This document shows, in pieces, positions 7,848 through 13,274 of a stretch of 13,274 nucleotides of DNA. Made by a program: the position numbers and the translations under genes. The stretch is taken from assembly GCA_965662885.1 (NCBI GenBank), contig CBFIJI010000057.1, positions 1 to 13,274 on the forward strand. Reading direction: 5' to 3'. Every line of letters begins with the position of its first letter. Position 1 is the first letter of the stretch. A model generated the notes under the pieces. The model was not told the origin of the DNA. It did not search any database and saw only the letters and a program-made list of their open reading frames with translations. This stretch comes from CBFIJI01 sp965662885 (GTDB lineage Bacteria; Bacteroidota; Bacteroidia; Flavobacteriales; Flavobacteriaceae).

Positions 7848-8120
7848 ATGGCAAAAGGCTTATTCATCCTATTAATCGTTTTTATTGTCGTAGGTATTCT
7901 TCACTTTACGACCTTGCGAATAATGAAAGTTTCAGAAAAGAAAAAAGCGCATTTTCGCAAATTCTATTGGTACTTATATGGGACTTTTTTTGTGCTAAGT
8001 GGTGCTTTAAACTTGTTTGAAAAAGGACAATTTGATTGGATCTATTCAATTCAGTCACTGATTGGACTTTTGTTTGTTGTCATGAATTTTCTTGGAAAAT
8101 TAGAGCCAAAAGTAAAATAA
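7848..8120 (+). CDS. Small three-helix membrane protein, unknown function
   Basis: This is a 90-residue hydrophobic protein with probable transmembrane segments at about 4-22, 41-58 and 66-84, and a lysine-rich loop (K27-x-x-E-K-K-K-A) between the first two that should face the cytoplasm. I do not recognise a named family. A TAAATTTG box at 7836-7843 ends only 4 nt before the ATG, too close for an ordinary leader; if it is a real promoter, the mRNA would be leaderless or the start wrong. The protein follows the YitT/HD pair by 78 nt and could be read through from it. Confidence 0.65.
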   Translation: MAKGLFILLIVFIVVGILHFTTLRIMKVSEKKKAHFRKFYWYLYGTFFVLSGALNLFEKGQFDWIYSIQSLIGLLFVVMNFLGKLEPKVK

Positions 8121-8246
8121 GCAACTGTTTATATAGCCCCAGGTTAAAGTTTACAAAAGCTAGACTCCCATAAAATAAAGAGGCCTTTTTTATAGGCCAA
8201 TCTCGTTTTGTCGGCAACTCGAATTCTTATTGGATTAAAAAAAATT

Positions 8247-8304
8247 ATATGTTAAGCCTACTTAACATTTATTTTTCTACTTTTGTAAAGCATGCTTAAC
8301 ATAT
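8247..8304 (+). promoter_or_regulatory. Promoter with triple CTTAACAT operator for the ExbB-like/XRE operon
   Basis: TACTTTTG at 8278-8285 fits the Bacteroidota -7 box TAnnTTTG, 29 nt before the start codon at 8315. It is framed by an 11-bp inverted repeat, ATATGTTAAGC (8247-8257) and GCTTAACATAT (8294-8304). A third copy of CTTAACAT lies at 8261-8268, forming GTTAAG-ccta-CTTAAC with the left arm. Sites over and just upstream of the promoter suggest repression, most simply by the XRE protein encoded at the end of this operon. I see no clear -33 TTTG. Confidence 0.6.
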
Positions 8305-8314
8305 AAATTAACGA

Positions 8315-8728
8315 ATGAAACTTAAAATACTTCGAATTATGGCAATCATTACAGGATTAATCGGAACAACATTATTCAATAGATTCATGGAAGGTGGGGC
8401 ATTATTTATGTCACTTATTCTTAGCTGTCTTTTACTCTCCATTTACTTTATCGTCAAAAGTCTTTTAACCATTAAAAGCAATCAAGCAGTTTCCAGAAAA
8501 ATGTTAAAACACATTAACGACAGTGGAACATTAGGACTTGCCTTAGGTGTTTTGGGGGCCTTTATTGGTCTAATAACAGCTTTTGATGTTTTGGAAGCAA
8601 CAGGACAGGCAGATCCTTCACTAATTGCAGGAGGGCTAAAAGTTGCCTTATTATCGCCCCTTTTTGGACTTTTTAGCTTTTCAGTGGCAAAACTAGGAAT
8701 ATTAGTTCTCCGTATTTTTCAACGATAA
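8315..8728 (+). CDS. MotA/TolQ/ExbB proton-channel-like membrane protein
   Basis: This 137-residue protein has hydrophobic segments at about 8-24, 28-50, 72-92 and 104-131. Residues about 71-130 carry the family pattern: T-L-G-L-A-L-G-V-L-G-A-F-I-G-L-I-T-A-F (72-90), then D-P-S-L-I-A-G-G-L-K-V-A-L (100-112) and a second glycine-containing helix. Classical members (about 200 residues or more) form proton-driven stators with an ExbD/TolR or MotB partner. None is encoded here and the protein is short, so a proton-channel role is uncertain. It is the first gene of a three-gene operon with another membrane protein (10 nt downstream) and an XRE regulator. Confidence 0.6.
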   Translation: MKLKILRIMAIITGLIGTTLFNRFMEGGALFMSLILSCLLLSIYFIVKSLLTIKSNQAVSRKMLKHINDSGTLGLALGVLGAFIGLITAFDVLEATGQADPSLIAGGLKVALLSPLFGLFSFSVAKLGILVLRIFQR

Positions 8729-8738
8729 CCCCCCTATC

Positions 8739-9167
8739 ATGCTATTAACGAAAAAAGAAATTTCCATTCTTATTGAGGTTGGGTTTTCATTACTCTTTGT
8801 CCTCTTTTTTATGCCTTTTTTTTATAAGAATCTAGAAAATAATTTGGATCTCAAAGAGGATTTGATGGGAAAAATAATCGAGATCGTCATTTTTGCTGTT
8901 GGCTACTTTACGGTTGCTTATAGCTTGTTGGCTTTCGTCTTTAAAACCAAAGAAATCAATGATGAAAGGGATGATATGATTAATTCCAAATCGTATAAGT
9001 TAGGATATCTGCTCTATGAATTTTCCCTATTTGTTTTTATTGGAATTCGCTTAATCAATACCTCCCTTCAAAATAATGGAGGAATCATTTTTTTGATTCT
9101 TTCCCTATTGCTAGCCGTATCAATTATTAAGTCAATCTACCAGTTATACCTTTACCGATCCTTTTAA
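8739..9167 (+). CDS. Four-helix membrane protein partnered with an XRE regulator
   Basis: This 142-residue protein has probable transmembrane segments at about 9-28, 45-68, 88-106 and 114-135. Between helices 2 and 3 lies the charged stretch N-D-E76-R-D-D-M-I-N-S-K-S-Y-K-L-G-Y. This layout, with a D-E-R-D loop, is typical of DUF2178-like membrane proteins that sit next to short Cro/C1-type regulators. The molecular role is unknown; a sensory or regulatory partner is an inference from that pairing. The XRE gene begins 1 nt after its stop codon. Confidence 0.6.
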   Translation: MLLTKKEISILIEVGFSLLFVLFFMPFFYKNLENNLDLKEDLMGKIIEIVIFAVGYFTVAYSLLAFVFKTKEINDERDDMINSKSYKLGYLLYEFSLFVFIGIRLINTSLQNNGGIIFLILSLLLAVSIIKSIYQLYLYRSF

Positions 9168-9168
9168 T

Positions 9169-9366
9169 ATGCTGCTAAAAAATAATTTAAAAGTGTTACG
9201 GCAAAAAAAAGGATATACCCAAGAGGAATTGGGGAATTCGGTTGGAGTAAGCCGACAAACCATCATTTCCATTGAACGATACCGGTATAAACCCAGCTTG
9301 GAACTGGCCATGAAGATTGCCGAAAAGCTACAGGTGAAAATTGAAAAGCTTTTTTATTTTGAATAA
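9169..9366 (+). CDS. Short XRE/Cro-C1 family transcriptional regulator
   Basis: This 65-residue protein is almost entirely one helix-turn-helix domain: N-L-K-V-L-R-Q-K-K-G-Y-T-Q-E-E-L at 6-21, recognition region G-V-S-R-Q-T-I-I-S-I-E at 26-36, and K-P-S-L-E-L-A-M-K-I-A at 41-51. The C-terminal L-F-Y-F-E is common in small regulators of this type. There is no ligand domain, so activity is probably set by dimerisation or by its membrane-protein neighbour. It likely binds the CTTAACAT repeats in its own operon promoter (inference from proximity). Confidence 0.85.
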   Translation: MLLKNNLKVLRQKKGYTQEELGNSVGVSRQTIISIERYRYKPSLELAMKIAEKLQVKIEKLFYFE

Positions 9367-9392
9367 AACCATAAAGAATCTTGAAGAATAAA

Positions 9393-9429
9393 AACCCCAA
9401 ACAATCTATAATTTGGATTGTTTGGGGTT
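9393..9429 (-). terminator. Rho-independent terminator, probably the original tRNA terminator
   Basis: A perfect 14-bp stem (AACCCCAAACAATC at 9393-9406 with GATTGTTTGGGGTT at 9416-9429) has a 9-nt loop. Read on the minus strand, the stem runs into a T-tract, so it best terminates minus-strand transcripts. It may also block the XRE operon from the other side. It lies just beyond the tRNA 3'-end copy at 9431, as expected if it ended the tRNA transcript before island insertion. Confidence 0.8.
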
Positions 9430-9430
9430 A

Positions 9431-9460
9431 TTGTTGGTGGTCCCACCTGGGCTCGAACCA
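9431..9460 (-). repeat. Left copy of tRNA 3' end (attL-like half of a 30-bp direct repeat)
   Basis: These 30 bases are identical to 11304-11333. They contain the CCA end, the acceptor 3' strand and most of the T arm of the tRNA-Met encoded at the right. The sequence then diverges completely, so no functional tRNA exists here. A displaced tRNA 3' end with an intact tRNA about 1.9 kb away is the standard signature of tyrosine-recombinase integration at a tRNA 3' end. Confidence 0.8.
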
Positions 9461-9500
9461 ATTGGCTAAATAATTGACTATCAATATATTATAATCTACC

Positions 9501-9554
9501 TTGGAACTCTGTGAGTTCCACAACTAAGTAAATTTGGAACTCACAGAGTTCCAA
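9501..9554. repeat. 20-bp inverted repeat at the left end of the island
   Basis: TTGGAACTCTGTGAGTTCCA at 9501-9520 is the exact reverse complement of 9535-9554, with 14 nt between. Each arm is itself near-palindromic (GGAACTC-nnn-GAGTTCC). The 10-mer TTGGAACTCA at 9534-9543 recurs twice at the right end of the island. These may be recombinase or accessory-factor binding sites, or a strong hairpin upstream of the island genes. Confidence 0.65.
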
Positions 9555-9610
9555 TTGGACCATTAAATTTCCCCCATAAACTTCAATACCAATGTTTAAA
9601 GTTTTTAAAT

Positions 9611-9618
9611 TAGATTTG
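9611..9618 (+). promoter_or_regulatory. Candidate -7 box for the island genes
   Basis: TAGATTTG matches the Bacteroidota TAnnTTTG box and lies 47 nt before the first island gene, leaving a plausible leader. No clear -33 TTTG is present at the expected distance, so this rests on one motif and its position. Confidence 0.4.
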
Positions 9619-9665
9619 AGTCGTTAATAATATTTACTTTAAAATTTCAATTAATTTAAAAAATT

Positions 9666-9983
9666 ATGTTGAAAAATATGAATTGGATTCTTGGTATCAA
9701 TAGTATGAATGACTTAAGAGAAGTTATTGAAAAAAATGAAAATATAGAATCTGGAAAGTACTATTATTTAAATTATGATGGTAAGGAACTCATAATAAGA
9801 GGAATTAATAATGATTTAGAAGGATTACAATTAATTGAATATATAATCGAAAAAAATGGGACTTTAATCAACTTTGAAAAAAAATCCGAGAACAGGAGTT
9901 ATTATGTTGGAAATATGTTTTCAATAGAAATTTCATCTTTTGAAGTTTATGGTATGAGGGTAGTTTTAATTACAAAACATTGA
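9666..9983 (+). CDS. Hypothetical island protein (105 residues)
   Basis: I do not recognise this protein. It is soluble-looking, with no signal peptide or membrane segment. The predicted pattern is mixed alpha/beta: a polar N-terminal helix (about 14-26), strands around K31-Y-Y-Y-L-N-Y and E41-L-I-I-R-G, a helix at about 50-64, and a C-terminal strand M97-R-V-V-L-I-T. The gene is very AT-rich (many AAA, AAT, ATA and GAA codons), unlike the chromosomal genes to its left. M5 at 9678 is an alternative start. It is the first of three co-directional genes; the next begins 24 nt downstream. A small adaptor or immunity-like role would be a guess. Confidence 0.6.
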   Translation: MLKNMNWILGINSMNDLREVIEKNENIESGKYYYLNYDGKELIIRGINNDLEGLQLIEYIIEKNGTLINFEKKSENRSYYVGNMFSIEISSFEVYGMRVVLITKH

Positions 9984-10007
9984 AATGAACGAGTCAAATT
10001 GAATTAA

Positions 10008-10388
10008 ATGAAAATGTTGAATAATATCATAGATAAACACATCGATAAAGTCACGGGAAAGATTAAAAAGAATTCACGAACAAATCCGGTGAAGTCTAAA
10101 GAGGAATTCAATTATATACTTAAAGGATTTAAGATGTATAACCGAGGAAAATCAGGAGTAACCATTGGAACAGAATCAATAGGAAGAACCCCACTCCTTT
10201 GGTTATCAATTCGTGGGAAAGAATATCATTTAAATAGTGACACCAAAATTGAAGGAATAAACGAATATTATCTTAATAAGAATAATGATTGGAAAATCAT
10301 TGAAAACCTAAATGGGACAAGGAATAAGGTTACTAATTTAGAGGGGGGAGGTGATATACCTGGGTTTTATCTGTATCTGAAATTATAA
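10008..10388 (+). CDS. Hypothetical island protein (126 residues)
   Basis: I do not recognise this protein. The N-terminus is basic and helical (K-x-x-x-K-I-K-K-N-S-R-T at about 14-25). The middle is beta-rich (G49-V-T-I-G-T-E, P62-L-L-W-L-S-I-R-G-K-E-Y-H-L), and a glycine-rich G-G-G-D-I-P-G-F-Y-L-Y-L-K-L forms the C-terminus. No membrane segment or signal peptide is seen. Two near-adjacent Met codons (10008, 10014) could serve as start. It is AT-rich like its neighbours, 24 nt after the first island gene and 14 nt before the third, so the three are probably one transcript. Confidence 0.6.
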   Translation: MKMLNNIIDKHIDKVTGKIKKNSRTNPVKSKEEFNYILKGFKMYNRGKSGVTIGTESIGRTPLLWLSIRGKEYHLNSDTKIEGINEYYLNKNNDWKIIENLNGTRNKVTNLEGGGDIPGFYLYLKL

Positions 10389-10402
10389 GACTATATCAAA
10401 CA

Positions 10403-11182
10403 ATGGTTCTGTCAAAGACATTATTAGAAAATCTTCTCGTGGAATATGAAACCAAGAAGAATCTGAATTTTGTGGTTTCTAAGAGTTTACCTATTCTTTT
10501 TTTTGGTGATTTAGAATCATTTTCAACTCAAAAAAAGAAAGTAGTTACTGTTGGATTGAATCCTTCTAATATAGAATTCCAATCTAATCCAAAGGAAGAA
10601 TATTCATTTTTTCGATTTCCTGAATACGATAGAACTATTGAGTCCTTAGAACTTACTCTAAATAATTATTTCAAACACAACCCATATACAAAGTGGTTTA
10701 AAACTGGATATGAACCACTTCTAAATGGGTTAGGAGGTAGTTTTTTTCCAGATAATGATTTTGATAAAGTTCTTCACACGGATATATGTTCTCCTCTATC
10801 GACAAAACCAACATGGAGTAAATTGAGTTTTAATGAACAAGAAAGTCTGAGAAGAGATGGTTTTGAGTTATGGAAATCTCTTATCCATGAATTGAAACCT
10901 CACTTAATTATACTTTCTACAAGAAGAAGTTACTTACAACTACTTTCTCCCAAGTATATCAAAACTATTCATACGATTAACACTACAAAAGAAGGTAAAC
11001 CAAGGAGACCTTTTAACTTAGATTTATTTGAGGTTAATATTAATGGTTTTCAAACCTATCTTGTCTATGGTGAACCTAAAAATCTCCCTTTTGGTTCTGT
11101 GACAACCGAGGACAAAATTCTAATGGGGAAATTTCTTTCAAAATACACCACAATGGACACAACCAAAACCAATCTTTACTAA
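10403..11182 (+). CDS. Uracil-DNA-glycosylase-superfamily-like protein (259 residues)
   Basis: Features recalling the uracil-DNA glycosylase fold appear in order: a hydrophobic strand ending in V47-V-T-V-G-L-N-P-S55 (like the motif-1 G-x-x-P loop), H125-T-D-I-C-S-P-L, the helix-strand L164-K-P-H-L-I-I-L-S172 typical of the central strand, and a late G-E-P-K-N-L-P-F-G-S loop (223-232). Residues expected for a catalytic water-activating Asp cannot be fixed by eye, so activity on uracil or another modified base is unproven. It could be a binding-only relative or a hydrolase specific for modified bases, as in some phage-defence glycosylases. It is the last and largest gene of the tRNA-inserted island and was probably horizontally acquired with it. 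Confidence 0.5.
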   Translation: MVLSKTLLENLLVEYETKKNLNFVVSKSLPILFFGDLESFSTQKKKVVTVGLNPSNIEFQSNPKEEYSFFRFPEYDRTIESLELTLNNYFKHNPYTKWFKTGYEPLLNGLGGSFFPDNDFDKVLHTDICSPLSTKPTWSKLSFNEQESLRRDGFELWKSLIHELKPHLIILSTRRSYLQLLSPKYIKTIHTINTTKEGKPRRPFNLDLFEVNINGFQTYLVYGEPKNLPFGSVTTEDKILMGKFLSKYTTMDTTKTNLY

Positions 11183-11220
11183 TTGTGACCCTAACTAAAA
11201 TATTGGAATTTTTTGTGTAT

Positions 11221-11242
11221 TTGGAACTCAACTTGGAACTCA
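11221..11242. repeat. Tandem TTGGAACTCA repeats at the right end of the island
   Basis: TTGGAACTCA occurs at 11221-11230 and 11233-11242, and again at the left end of the island (9534-9543, with a one-base variant at 9501). Placement of the same 10-mer just inside both ends suggests recognition sites for the element's recombination machinery. Confidence 0.6.
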
Positions 11243-11264
11243 CCCCCACTTTTTGGGGAAAAAT

Positions 11265-11303
11265 AAACCCTCAACTATCTGATTTTTAGGTAGTTAAGGG
11301 TTT
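11265..11303. terminator. Bidirectional rho-independent terminator at the island/tRNA junction
   Basis: AAACCCTCAACTATCT (11265-11280) pairs with AGGTAGTTAAGGGTTT (11288-11303), with two imperfect positions and a 7-nt loop. T-tracts follow the stem in both directions. It would stop the island genes from the left and the minus-strand tRNA from the right. It appears to be element-borne, replacing the tRNA terminator now stranded at 9393-9429. Confidence 0.75.
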
Positions 11304-11307
11304 TTGT

Positions 11308-11384
11308 TGGTGGTCCCACCTGGGCTCGAACCAGGGACCAACTGATTATGAGTCAGCTACTCTAACCAACTGAGCTATAGGACC
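11308..11384 (-). tRNA. tRNA-Met (anticodon CAT; elongator Met, or Ile2 if lysidine-modified)
   Basis: On the minus strand an acceptor GGTCCTA pairs with TGGGACC, followed by A and an encoded CCA. A canonical D arm (AGCTCAGTTGGTTAGAGTA region), an anticodon loop C-T-C-A-T-A-A closed by CTGA/TCAG, and a T loop GGTTCGAGCC are present. The anticodon is CAT. Sequence alone does not separate elongator Met from the lysidine-modified Ile isoacceptor. The 3' 26 bases lie inside the direct repeat, so the gene stays intact after island insertion. Confidence 0.93.
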
Positions 11385-11918
11385 TGTTCTCAATGTTTAC
11401 GGTACGAACCAAAGATTATATTGATAAAAAACATCATTTGTTGGCAAATTTGTATAATCATTAAATTTTGGCACTTTTAACATTGCAATGAACGTAAGGC
11501 AAATATAAATAGTTTTACTGTAACCTCTAACAGGGTTACAACCTATTTTAGACTATTTGTCTTTGGTCGTTCTTTGGTCGCTATATTCCATCCATCACCT
11601 TCTCATCTCTTGTATAAATAGCTATAAATAAAAGTTATTCCGCCCAAACAGCTCTTTCCACTGTAAGCTACTTTAGTTAGAGCAATGGCAATAGAGTCCT
11701 CGTATTCCCTTTTTGTTGCTCTACACTATTATTGATATTGCGATAAAAATCACCGCTTTATTAAACAAAAAGTTAATCTAGAAAGATGTTTGTTTTGAAT
11801 CAAGAAATTGATTCGCCTCAACTTCTTTAAATATCTTTGTGATACGATCTATTAGGAATGCCCAAAAATATTCTTAAATCTCCACCCAATTGTCTAAGGA
11901 AAAAAAGATCCCCGTAAT
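11385..11918. other. 534-base region with no recognisable gene
   Basis: I found no intact coding frame on either strand. Small structures only: a 7-bp inverted repeat (TGTAACC 11519-11525 / GGTTACA 11534-11540) without a T-tract, and a tandem TCTTTGGTCG at 11560-11569 and 11571-11580. On the minus strand a short open stretch from about 11903 to 11840 could be a gene remnant, but nothing recognisable supports that. The region should include the tRNA promoter near 11385-11430. Confidence 0.5.
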
Positions 11919-12203
11919 TTAATCTTTGCTGGTGTTATGCTCTAAGGTGTTAGATATTAAAGTTATTTCATTCGCAGGAATTCCAGCACGATCAGCGTGT
12001 TCTTTTATAATGTCTTCAGATTCTGCATTATAAACACAAAAAACATTGTTCCCAGCAATATAACTGTGCTCTTGTTCAATTTTATTTCCTTCATTCCTCA
12101 TCGCTATCAATACGGATTCAGACCCTTGTCCAATTGCATCAAGTTTTTCACCTGGTATTTGAGACGCGCCCTCAATTTCTCTTTTGATTAAATACTTATT
12201 CAT
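11919..12203 (-). CDS. DUF4242 family protein (SCO4226-like)
   Basis: This 94-residue protein matches the DUF4242 pattern: N-terminal K3-Y-L-I-K-R-E, a central S47-Y-I-A-G-N-N, then F55-C-V-Y-N-A-E-S-E-D-I-I-K-E-H-A (55-70) and A-G-I-P-A-N-E-I (73-80). Family members are ferredoxin-like-fold small proteins; one, SCO4226 of Streptomyces, binds nickel. Metal binding here is not demonstrated. The FCVYNA...EHA...IP order is the diagnostic part. It is monocistronic, with 185 nt before the next minus-strand gene. Confidence 0.85.
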   Translation of the reverse strand: MNKYLIKREIEGASQIPGEKLDAIGQGSESVLIAMRNEGNKIEQEHSYIAGNNVFCVYNAESEDIIKEHADRAGIPANEITLISNTLEHNTSKD

Positions 12204-12349
12204 TTTAACTGATTTATGATTAACAATATCTTACTAATATAGAAAAACGCTACAACATATTAATACCGTGATTTCATCTTAAATTTACAAGCCCTTCTAA
12301 AGCAAGCTTAATAGCCCCCAGTTTAATTACCTATGAATCAGAGATAAAA

Positions 12350-12370
12350 AACCCTCCATTTAGGAGGGTT
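12350..12370 (-). terminator. Rho-independent terminator of the NTF2-like lipoprotein gene
   Basis: A perfect 8-bp stem (AACCCTCC 12350-12357, GGAGGGTT 12363-12370) has a 5-nt loop and is followed on the minus strand by a T-tract. It lies 18 nt past the stop codon of the lipoprotein gene, so it isolates that gene from the DUF4242 gene downstream. Confidence 0.85.
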
Positions 12371-12388
12371 GATGAGGTTTGAAAACGA

Positions 12389-12937
12389 TTAATAGGAAAA
12401 CCCTAAAGAGTCTTGGGCTTTGGCTCGTTTATAGACATTAATTTTTTTGATTTTTCCATTGACAAACTGAACATCATGGACATTATGTTCAAAAATAGCA
12501 TTCCCGTTTTCATCAATATCGGAATAATCATTCCCCGTGGTTAACCATTGTTCCATTTCACCGTCTTTGTTTTTGGCGGCATTAGCAATCATCCACTTTA
12601 CTTCCCATTTTGGGTTGGCGGTTTTAAACCAATTATCCATAATTTCTATATGCGCTTTACTGCCTTTAACCACACTTCCATCAGCGGTATAACCAACCCA
12701 GTCCTCAGCATTGATTGCAGCAATTTTAGCGATATCTTTTTCATTGTGTGCTTGAATATAGTCCAACCATATTTGTTGGTTGTCTGTTTCTCCAACAGTT
12801 AGCGAGCTCATAACTTCCATCCCGTCCATTTGTGCTGAACCAATGACAACAGGGGTCGAATCCATTTTTTTCTGTTCGACATCAACACAGGAAGTCATTA
12901 ATAGGGGTAATACAAAAGCAAAAAGTTGTTTTTTCAT
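12389..12937 (-). CDS. NTF2/SnoaL-like lipoprotein
   Basis: This 182-residue protein begins with a lipoprotein signal: basic M-K-K, a hydrophobic core, then L12-L-M-T-S-C17, with Cys17 the likely lipidation site. Acidic residues soon after the Cys (C-V-D-V-E) are compatible with export to the outer membrane. Residues about 55-172 fit an NTF2-like fold: helix I-W-L-D-Y-I-Q-A-H-N-E-K-D-I-A-K-I-A-A (56-74), D79-W-V-G-Y-T-A-D-G-S-V-V-K-G as the first strand, and W-F-K-T-A helix, then strands ending V-N-G-K-I-K-K-I-N-V-Y. Such domains bind small ligands or catalyse isomerase/hydrolase steps, but no catalytic role can be assigned here. It is monocistronic with its own terminator. Confidence 0.8.
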   Translation of the reverse strand: MKKQLFAFVLPLLMTSCVDVEQKKMDSTPVVIGSAQMDGMEVMSSLTVGETDNQQIWLDYIQAHNEKDIAKIAAINAEDWVGYTADGSVVKGSKAHIEIMDNWFKTANPKWEVKWMIANAAKNKDGEMEQWLTTGNDYSDIDENGNAIFEHNVHDVQFVNGKIKKINVYKRAKAQDSLGFSY

Positions 12938-13195
12938 TTTTATTGATTTATAGTTTATGTAAAGAAATATACAAAGATTTTCTGAACATAATATCGTGGA
13001 TCAGCAGACACCTACTGACTAAAGAGCTCTTTTAGGACAACTTAATCCACACAAGAAGTTTATAAGCTCCGTCCAATATTCAACGCTAAGCGAAAAGTGT
13101 TTGCATCAAAAACCGGACTTCTTTTTAAAAAAAAGAGGCTTTCTCTGTAAAGTTTTATACATTGTTTTGATAAAACCCAAGACAGCTATTCACCA

Positions 13196-13274
13196 ATGAC
13201 CACCGCCAAGCATCCAAAAAAAGCGCTTCTAAAACCACTTGTTGTGGTCCTATGTCTTTTTCTCTATGGAAAAG
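13196..13274 (+). CDS. Start of a probable secreted or membrane protein (26 codons visible)
   Basis: ATG at 13196 opens a frame that stays open to the right edge. The visible residues are a basic stretch (K-H-P-K-K-A-L-L-K) followed by a hydrophobic run P-L-V-V-V-L-C-L-F-L-Y-G, the form of a signal peptide or first membrane helix. The product cannot be identified from this much. It diverges from the NTF2-like lipoprotein gene, with 258 nt between them that I could not resolve into promoters. Confidence 0.5.
   Translation, partial: MTTAKHPKKALLKPLVVVLCLFLYGK

Larger units (their letters stand above)
9431..11333. mobile_element. Small tRNA-integrated island without integrase
   Basis: The element is bounded by the 30-bp tRNA 3'-end direct repeat (9431-9460 and 11304-11333) and is about 1.87 kb from repeat to repeat. 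Inside are three plus-strand genes (105, 126 and 259 residues), a candidate promoter at 9611, terminal TTGGAACTCA repeats and a terminator abutting the right repeat. The interior is clearly more AT-rich than the flanks: bases 9721-9780 have 11 G/C of 60, against 27 of 60 at 8521-8580. No recombinase is present, so it is either mobilised in trans or a remnant. Confidence 0.7.

Noticed and set aside
8174..8200. GGCC...GGCC hairpin after the small membrane protein gene
   Set aside because: The stem is only about four base pairs and no T-tract follows it properly, so I do not call a terminator.
9461..9500. Remainder of a second, degenerate tRNA gene next to the 3'-end copy
   Set aside because: The sequence departs abruptly at 9461 with no anticodon arm, D arm or 5' acceptor strand, which fits an attachment-site duplication rather than a decayed tRNA.
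11560..11580. Tandem TCTTTGGTCG repeat considered as a CRISPR or iteron remnant
   Set aside because: There are only two copies one base apart, with no spacers, cas genes or replication gene nearby.
11840..11903. Minus-strand stretch that could be a degraded gene
   Set aside because: It is about 20 codons long, ends in a stop and has no recognisable family signature, so it is not listed as a pseudogene.
11997..12191. Open frame of 64 codons on the plus strand
   Set aside because: It is antisense to the DUF4242 gene, which has diagnostic family motifs on the minus strand.

Overview
The window looks like chromosome from a low-GC member of the Bacteroidota, most likely a flavobacterium. Pointers are TTG start codons, weak Shine-Dalgarno signals, TAnnTTTG promoter boxes upstream of several genes, and the protein families present (YitT, DUF4242, small XRE regulators with membrane partners, NTF2-like lipoproteins). 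The genus cannot be read from the sequence.

Bases 1-5925 hold a tight minus-strand operon of three genes. It opens with a complete lipoxygenase (iron-ligand histidines, an H-x3-N pair and a C-terminal isoleucine are all visible). Next, 3 nt away, is a catalase-related haem protein of the allene-oxide-synthase/hydroperoxide-isomerase type (distal His, distal Asn and proximal R-x3-Y are visible). Last, 20 nt further on, is the first 875 codons of a very large kinase-like/NTPase signalling protein that leaves the window. The expected chemistry is oxygenation of a polyunsaturated fatty acid to a hydroperoxide, then rearrangement by the haem protein. The kinase-like protein is a natural candidate sensor or regulator. 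A 15-bp palindrome lies about 45 nt upstream of the lipoxygenase.

Bases 6295-9366 are plus-strand housekeeping or accessory genes: a YitT-type membrane protein translationally coupled to an HD-domain hydrolase, a small three-helix membrane protein, and an operon of an ExbB/MotA-like membrane protein, a second membrane protein and a 65-residue XRE repressor. The promoter of that operon carries three copies of CTTAACAT, a likely autoregulatory operator.

Bases 9431-11333 look like a tiny integrated island. A 30-bp direct repeat of the 3' end of a tRNA-Met(CAT) gene brackets it, the intact tRNA is at the right end, and a truncated tRNA 3' end with what was probably the original tRNA terminator is at the left. 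Inside are a candidate promoter, three co-directional AT-rich genes (two unrecognised, one with uracil-DNA-glycosylase-like features) and repeats of TTGGAACTCA at both ends. No integrase gene is present.

Bases 11385-13274 contain a 534-base stretch with no gene, a DUF4242 protein and an NTF2-like lipoprotein with its own terminator (both minus strand), and the first 26 codons of a probable secreted or membrane protein running off the right end.
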